Assembly: GCF_003284935.1 (NCBI RefSeq)
Contig: NZ_QMEV01000047.1
Location: forward strand, 1 to 41,533
DNA: 41,533 bases
Reading direction: 5' to 3'
From: Mycobacterium colombiense
GTDB taxonomy: Bacteria; Actinomycetota; Actinomycetes; Mycobacteriales; Mycobacteriaceae
Position 1 is the stretch's first letter; the number at the start of each line of letters is the position of its first letter. The notes beneath the pieces are model-generated. The model was not told the DNA's origin. It made no database searches and saw only the letters and a program-made list of their open reading frames with translations. The position numbers were made by a program, and so were the translations under genes. This document shows, piece after piece, positions 38,324-41,533 of the stretch.

Positions 38324-41026
38324 GTGCAGACACACGAGATCAGGAAGCGGTTTCTTGATCATTTCGTGAAGGCGGGCCACACCGAGGTGCCGAGCGCCTC
38401 GGTGATCCTCGACGACCCCAACTTGCTGTTCGTCAACGCGGGCATGGTGCAGTTCGTGCCCTACTTCCTGGGCGCGCGCACGCCCGAGTTCTCGACCGCC
38501 ACCAGCATCCAAAAGTGCATCCGCACTCCCGATATCGACGAGGTCGGGATCACCACCCGGCACAACACGTTCTTTCAGATGGCGGGCAACTTCTCGTTCG
38601 GCGACTACTTCAAGCGCCGCGCCATCGAGCTGGCCTGGACCCTGCTGACCAACGGCGTCGAGCAGGGCGGCTACGGGCTGGATCCCGAACGCATCTGGAC
38701 GACGGTCTTTTTCGATGACGACGAGGCCGTGCAGCTGTGGCAGGAGATCGCCGGGCTGCCCGAGGACCGCATCCAGCGCCGCGGCATGGAGGACAACTAT
38801 TGGTCGATGGGCATCCCCGGCCCGTGCGGCCCGTCCTCGGAGATCTACTACGACCGGGGGCCGGAGTTCGGCGTCGAGGGCGGCCCGATCGCCAACGAGG
38901 ACCGCTACATCGAGATCTGGAACCTCGTGTTCATGCAGAACGAGCGGGGCGAGGGCACCGGCAAAGCCGACTTCGAGATCCTGGGGCCGTTGCCGCGCAA
39001 GAACATTGACACCGGCATGGGGGTGGAGCGGGTCGCCTTCATCCTGCAGGGCGTGCACAACGTCTACGAAACCGACCTGCTGCGCCCGCTCATCGACACC
39101 GCCGCCGCGCGGGCGCCCCGCGGGTATGACGCGGGCAACCACGACGACGACGTGCGCTACCGGGTGATCGCCGACCACAGCCGCACCGCGGCGATCCTGA
39201 TCGGCGACGGCGTCACGCCCGGCAACGACGGCCGCGGCTACGTGCTGCGCCGGCTGCTGCGCCGGGTGATCCGCTCGGCCAGGCTGCTCGACATCGAGGG
39301 GCCCATCGTCGGTGACCTGATGGCCACGGTGCGCGACGCGATGGGGCCGTCGTACCCCGAACTGGTCACCGACTTCGACCGGATCAAGCGCATCGCCGTC
39401 GCCGAGGAGACCGCGTTCAACCGCACGCTGGCGGCGGGCTCGAAGCTGTTCGACGAGGTGGCCGGCACCACCAAAGCCTCAGGCGCGAAGGCGATTTCGG
39501 GCTCGGACGCCTTCACCCTGCACGACACCTACGGATTCCCCATCGAGCTCACGCTGGAGATGGCCTCCGAGGCCGGCCTGCACGTGGACGAGGTCGGCTT
39601 CCGGGAACTGATGGCCGAACAGCGCCGCCGCGCCAAGGCCGACGCCGCCGCGCGCAAACACGCCCACGCCGACCTGACCGCCTACCGCGAACTGGTCGAC
39701 GCCGGACCCACCGAGTTCACCGGCTTCGACGAATTGACTTCCGAGGCAAGGATTCTGGGCATCTTCGTGGACGGCAAGCGGGTCCCGGTGGTCACCCATG
39801 GCACCGAGGGTGCCGACCGGGTCGAACTCGTGCTGGACCGCACGCCGCTGTATGCGGAGGCCGGCGGCCAGATCGCCGACGAGGGCACCATCAGCGGAAC
39901 GGGCGCCGGCGAGACGGCCCGCGCGGCGGTCACCGATGTGCAGAAGATCGCCAAAACCCTGTGGGTGCATCGGGTCAACGTCGAGTCCGGTGAATTCGTG
40001 GAAGGCGACACCGTCGTCGCGGCGGTCGACCCGCAGTGGCGCCGCGGCGCCACCCAGGGCCACTCGGGCACCCACATGGTGCACGCGGCGCTGCGACAGG
40101 TGCTGGGCCCCAACGCCGTTCAGGCCGGGTCGCTGAACCGCCCGGGCTACCTGCGATTCGACTTCAACTGGCAGGGCCCGCTGTCCGAGGAACAGCGCAC
40201 CCAGGTCGAAGAGGTGACCAACCAGGCCGTGCAGGCCGACTTCGAGGTGCACACGTTCACCGAGCAGCTGGAGAAGGCCAAGGCGATGGGCGCGATGGCC
40301 ATGTTCGGCGAGGCCTACCCCGACGAGGTGCGGGTGGTGGAGATCGGCGGCCCCTTCTCGCTGGAGCTGTGCGGGGGAACCCACGTGCACAACTCGGCCC
40401 AGATCGGGCCGGTGACCATCCTGGGCGAATCCTCGGTCGGCTCCGGGGTGCGCCGGGTGGAGGCCTACGTCGGGCTGGAGTCGTTCCGGCACCTGGCCAA
40501 GGAACGCGCGCTGATGGCGGGGCTGGCGTCGTCGCTCAAGGTGCCCTCCGACGAGGTGCCCGCCCGGGTGGCCAACTTGGTGGAGCGGCTCAAGGCGGCG
40601 GAAAAGGAACTCGAACGCACCCGGCTGGCCGGGGCGCGGGCCGCCGCGACCAACGCCGCGACGGGCGCCGAGCGCATCGGTAACGTCCGGGTGGTGGCGC
40701 AACGGATGTCGGGCGGGATGACGGCGGGCGATCTGCGCTCGCTGGTCGGCGACATCCGCGGCAAGCTGGGCAGCGATCCGGCGGTGGTCGCGCTGATCGC
40801 CGAGGGCGAAGGCGGGTCGGTGCCCTACGCCGTCGCCGCCAACCCGGCCGCCCAGGACCTGGGGCTTCGCGCCAACGACCTGGTCAAGCAGCTCGCGGCG
40901 ACCGTCGACGGCCGCGGCGGGGGAAAGGCGGACCTGGCGCAGGGATCCGGCAAGGATCCGGCCGGCATCGACGCGGCGCTCGACGCGGTACGTTCCGAGA
41001 TCGCCGTGATAGCGCGGGTCGATTGA
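38324..41026 (+). CDS. alaS: Alanyl-tRNA synthetase
   Basis: AlaRS charges tRNA-Ala and clears mischarged Ser- and Gly-tRNA-Ala. The product is 900 aa, the normal length. The catalytic domain shows FVNAGMVQFVPYFLG, TRHNTFFQMAGNFSFGDYFK, GPCGPSSEI and GMGVERVAFILQG. The editing domain has the metal motif HSGTHMVHAALRQVLG (HxxxH) and CGGTHVHNSAQIG. The C-terminal C-Ala part includes a coiled-coil (about residues 740-775) and the Gly-rich GRGGGKADLAQG. GTG 38324 begins (M)QTHEIRKRFLDHF. ruvX starts directly after the stop, so they form an operon. Confidence 0.96.
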   Translation: MQTHEIRKRFLDHFVKAGHTEVPSASVILDDPNLLFVNAGMVQFVPYFLGARTPEFSTATSIQKCIRTPDIDEVGITTRHNTFFQMAGNFSFGDYFKRRAIELAWTLLTNGVEQGGYGLDPERIWTTVFFDDDEAVQLWQEIAGLPEDRIQRRGMEDNYWSMGIPGPCGPSSEIYYDRGPEFGVEGGPIANEDRYIEIWNLVFMQNERGEGTGKADFEILGPLPRKNIDTGMGVERVAFILQGVHNVYETDLLRPLIDTAAARAPRGYDAGNHDDDVRYRVIADHSRTAAILIGDGVTPGNDGRGYVLRRLLRRVIRSARLLDIEGPIVGDLMATVRDAMGPSYPELVTDFDRIKRIAVAEETAFNRTLAAGSKLFDEVAGTTKASGAKAISGSDAFTLHDTYGFPIELTLEMASEAGLHVDEVGFRELMAEQRRRAKADAAARKHAHADLTAYRELVDAGPTEFTGFDELTSEARILGIFVDGKRVPVVTHGTEGADRVELVLDRTPLYAEAGGQIADEGTISGTGAGETARAAVTDVQKIAKTLWVHRVNVESGEFVEGDTVVAAVDPQWRRGATQGHSGTHMVHAALRQVLGPNAVQAGSLNRPGYLRFDFNWQGPLSEEQRTQVEEVTNQAVQADFEVHTFTEQLEKAKAMGAMAMFGEAYPDEVRVVEIGGPFSLELCGGTHVHNSAQIGPVTILGESSVGSGVRRVEAYVGLESFRHLAKERALMAGLASSLKVPSDEVPARVANLVERLKAAEKELERTRLAGARAAATNAATGAERIGNVRVVAQRMSGGMTAGDLRSLVGDIRGKLGSDPAVVALIAEGEGGSVPYAVAANPAAQDLGLRANDLVKQLAATVDGRGGGKADLAQGSGKDPAGIDAALDAVRSEIAVIARVD

Positions 41027-41533
41027 GTGGTCTTGACACAGCACCGCCTGCCTGACCGGCCCGGAGATCCCGACCAGGACCCGGGCCGGGGACGACGGCT
41101 CGGCATCGACGTGGGCAGCGTGCGCATCGGCGTGGCCTGCAGCGACCCCGACGCCATCCTGGCCACCCCGGTGGAGACCGTGCGCCGCGACCGCAACGGC
41201 AAGCACCTGCGGCGGCTGGTCGCGCTGGTCGCCGAATACGAGGCCGTCGAGGTGGTGGTCGGACTGCCGCGCACGCTGGCCGATCGCACCGGCCCGTCGG
41301 CGCTGGACGCGATCGAGGTGGCCGACAAGCTGGCGGAAGCACTGGCCCGCCGCGTTCCTCCCGTTCCGGTGCGGCTGGCCGACGAGCGGCTGACCACCGT
41401 GGCCGCCCAGCGCTCGCTGCGCGCGGCCGGGGTGCGGGCCAAAGAACAGCGTGCGGTGATCGATCAGGCCGCGGCGGTGGCGATCCTGCAGAGTTGGCTG
41501 GATCAGCGCCGCGCGGCGACGGCGGGGGAGCTC
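41027..41533 (+). CDS. ruvX: YqgF/RuvX, putative pre-16S rRNA nuclease, cut by window edge
   Basis: RuvX (YqgF) is an RNase H-fold nuclease linked to 16S rRNA 5' maturation. The frame runs from GTG 41027, immediately after the alaS TGA, to the window end: 169 codons with no stop. The usual length is about 170, so it is nearly complete. Seen are the RNase H-like start RLGIDVGSVRIGVACSDP, the middle VVVGLPRTLADRTGPSA, then VRLADERLTTVAAQRSL and the last catalytic segment VIDQAAAVAILQSWLD. The three acidic residues of the active site are kept (IDVG, DERLTT, DQAAA). Confidence 0.93.
   Translation, partial: MVLTQHRLPDRPGDPDQDPGRGRRLGIDVGSVRIGVACSDPDAILATPVETVRRDRNGKHLRRLVALVAEYEAVEVVVGLPRTLADRTGPSALDAIEVADKLAEALARRVPPVPVRLADERLTTVAAQRSLRAAGVRAKEQRAVIDQAAAVAILQSWLDQRRAATAGEL

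Overview
The window is chromosomal DNA of a slow-growing Mycobacterium, most likely of the M. avium complex. Evidence for this: very high GC, many GTG starts, a 13E12-family gene, an F420 (Ddn-like) oxidoreductase gene, and a gene order that matches M. tuberculosis Rv2587c to Rv2554c read backwards. The M. tuberculosis comparisons are from memory, not from a search.

Layout. Positions 1-7054 hold a co-directional housekeeping block: secD (cut by the window edge), secF, a peptide-type solute-binding lipoprotein, apt and the bifunctional (p)ppGpp enzyme gene relA. Two minus-strand genes follow: a Ser/Thr kinase joined through one membrane helix to an external cyclophilin domain, then the stand-alone membrane cyclophilin ppiB. 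Next are a glyoxalase II-like hydrolase and hisS. Positions 11.9-14.7 kb are accessory: a 13E12 HNH protein under a perfect SOS box, a small membrane protein and an SRPBCC protein, where M. tuberculosis has the haloalkane dehalogenase gene. A second perfect SOS box precedes an Rv2578c-family radical SAM gene whose product ends in a clamp-binding-like pentapeptide. After the divergent pair of a Tat-exported phosphatase and a secreted MmpS-like protein comes a second accessory block (17.9-21.9 kb): an MFS exporter, an XRE-cupin repressor, and a coupled class II aldolase and DapA-like lyase divergent from the repressor.

Positions 21.9-41.5 kb return to the conserved backbone: a zinc metallopeptidase, an SRPBCC protein, a ketopantoate reductase-like gene with a damaged start, aspS, a small ORF, a Ddn-like gene, an aromatic acid exporter-like gene, a YjbR-like gene, then the transglutaminase, zinc-peptidase and CP-ATP-grasp/alpha-E group. 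A 21-codon relic of the missing long transglutaminase (Rv2566 type) sits just before the ATP-grasp gene. Then come a Pro/Gly-rich membrane protein, rarA, a YciI-like gene, the tandem Rv2558/Rv2557 paralogues with matching structured leaders, yjbQ, alaS and a nearly complete ruvX.

The points most worth following are: the kinase-cyclophilin fusion, whose cyclophilin active site looks eroded; the SOS-controlled radical SAM protein with a terminal clamp motif; the duplicated RNA leader that can alternatively free or mask the ribosome-binding site; the regulated aldolase/lyase island; three tandem-repeat loci of about 57 bp placed on stop codons; and three coding lesions (secF 3' frameshift, ketopantoate reductase start, Rv2566 relic).
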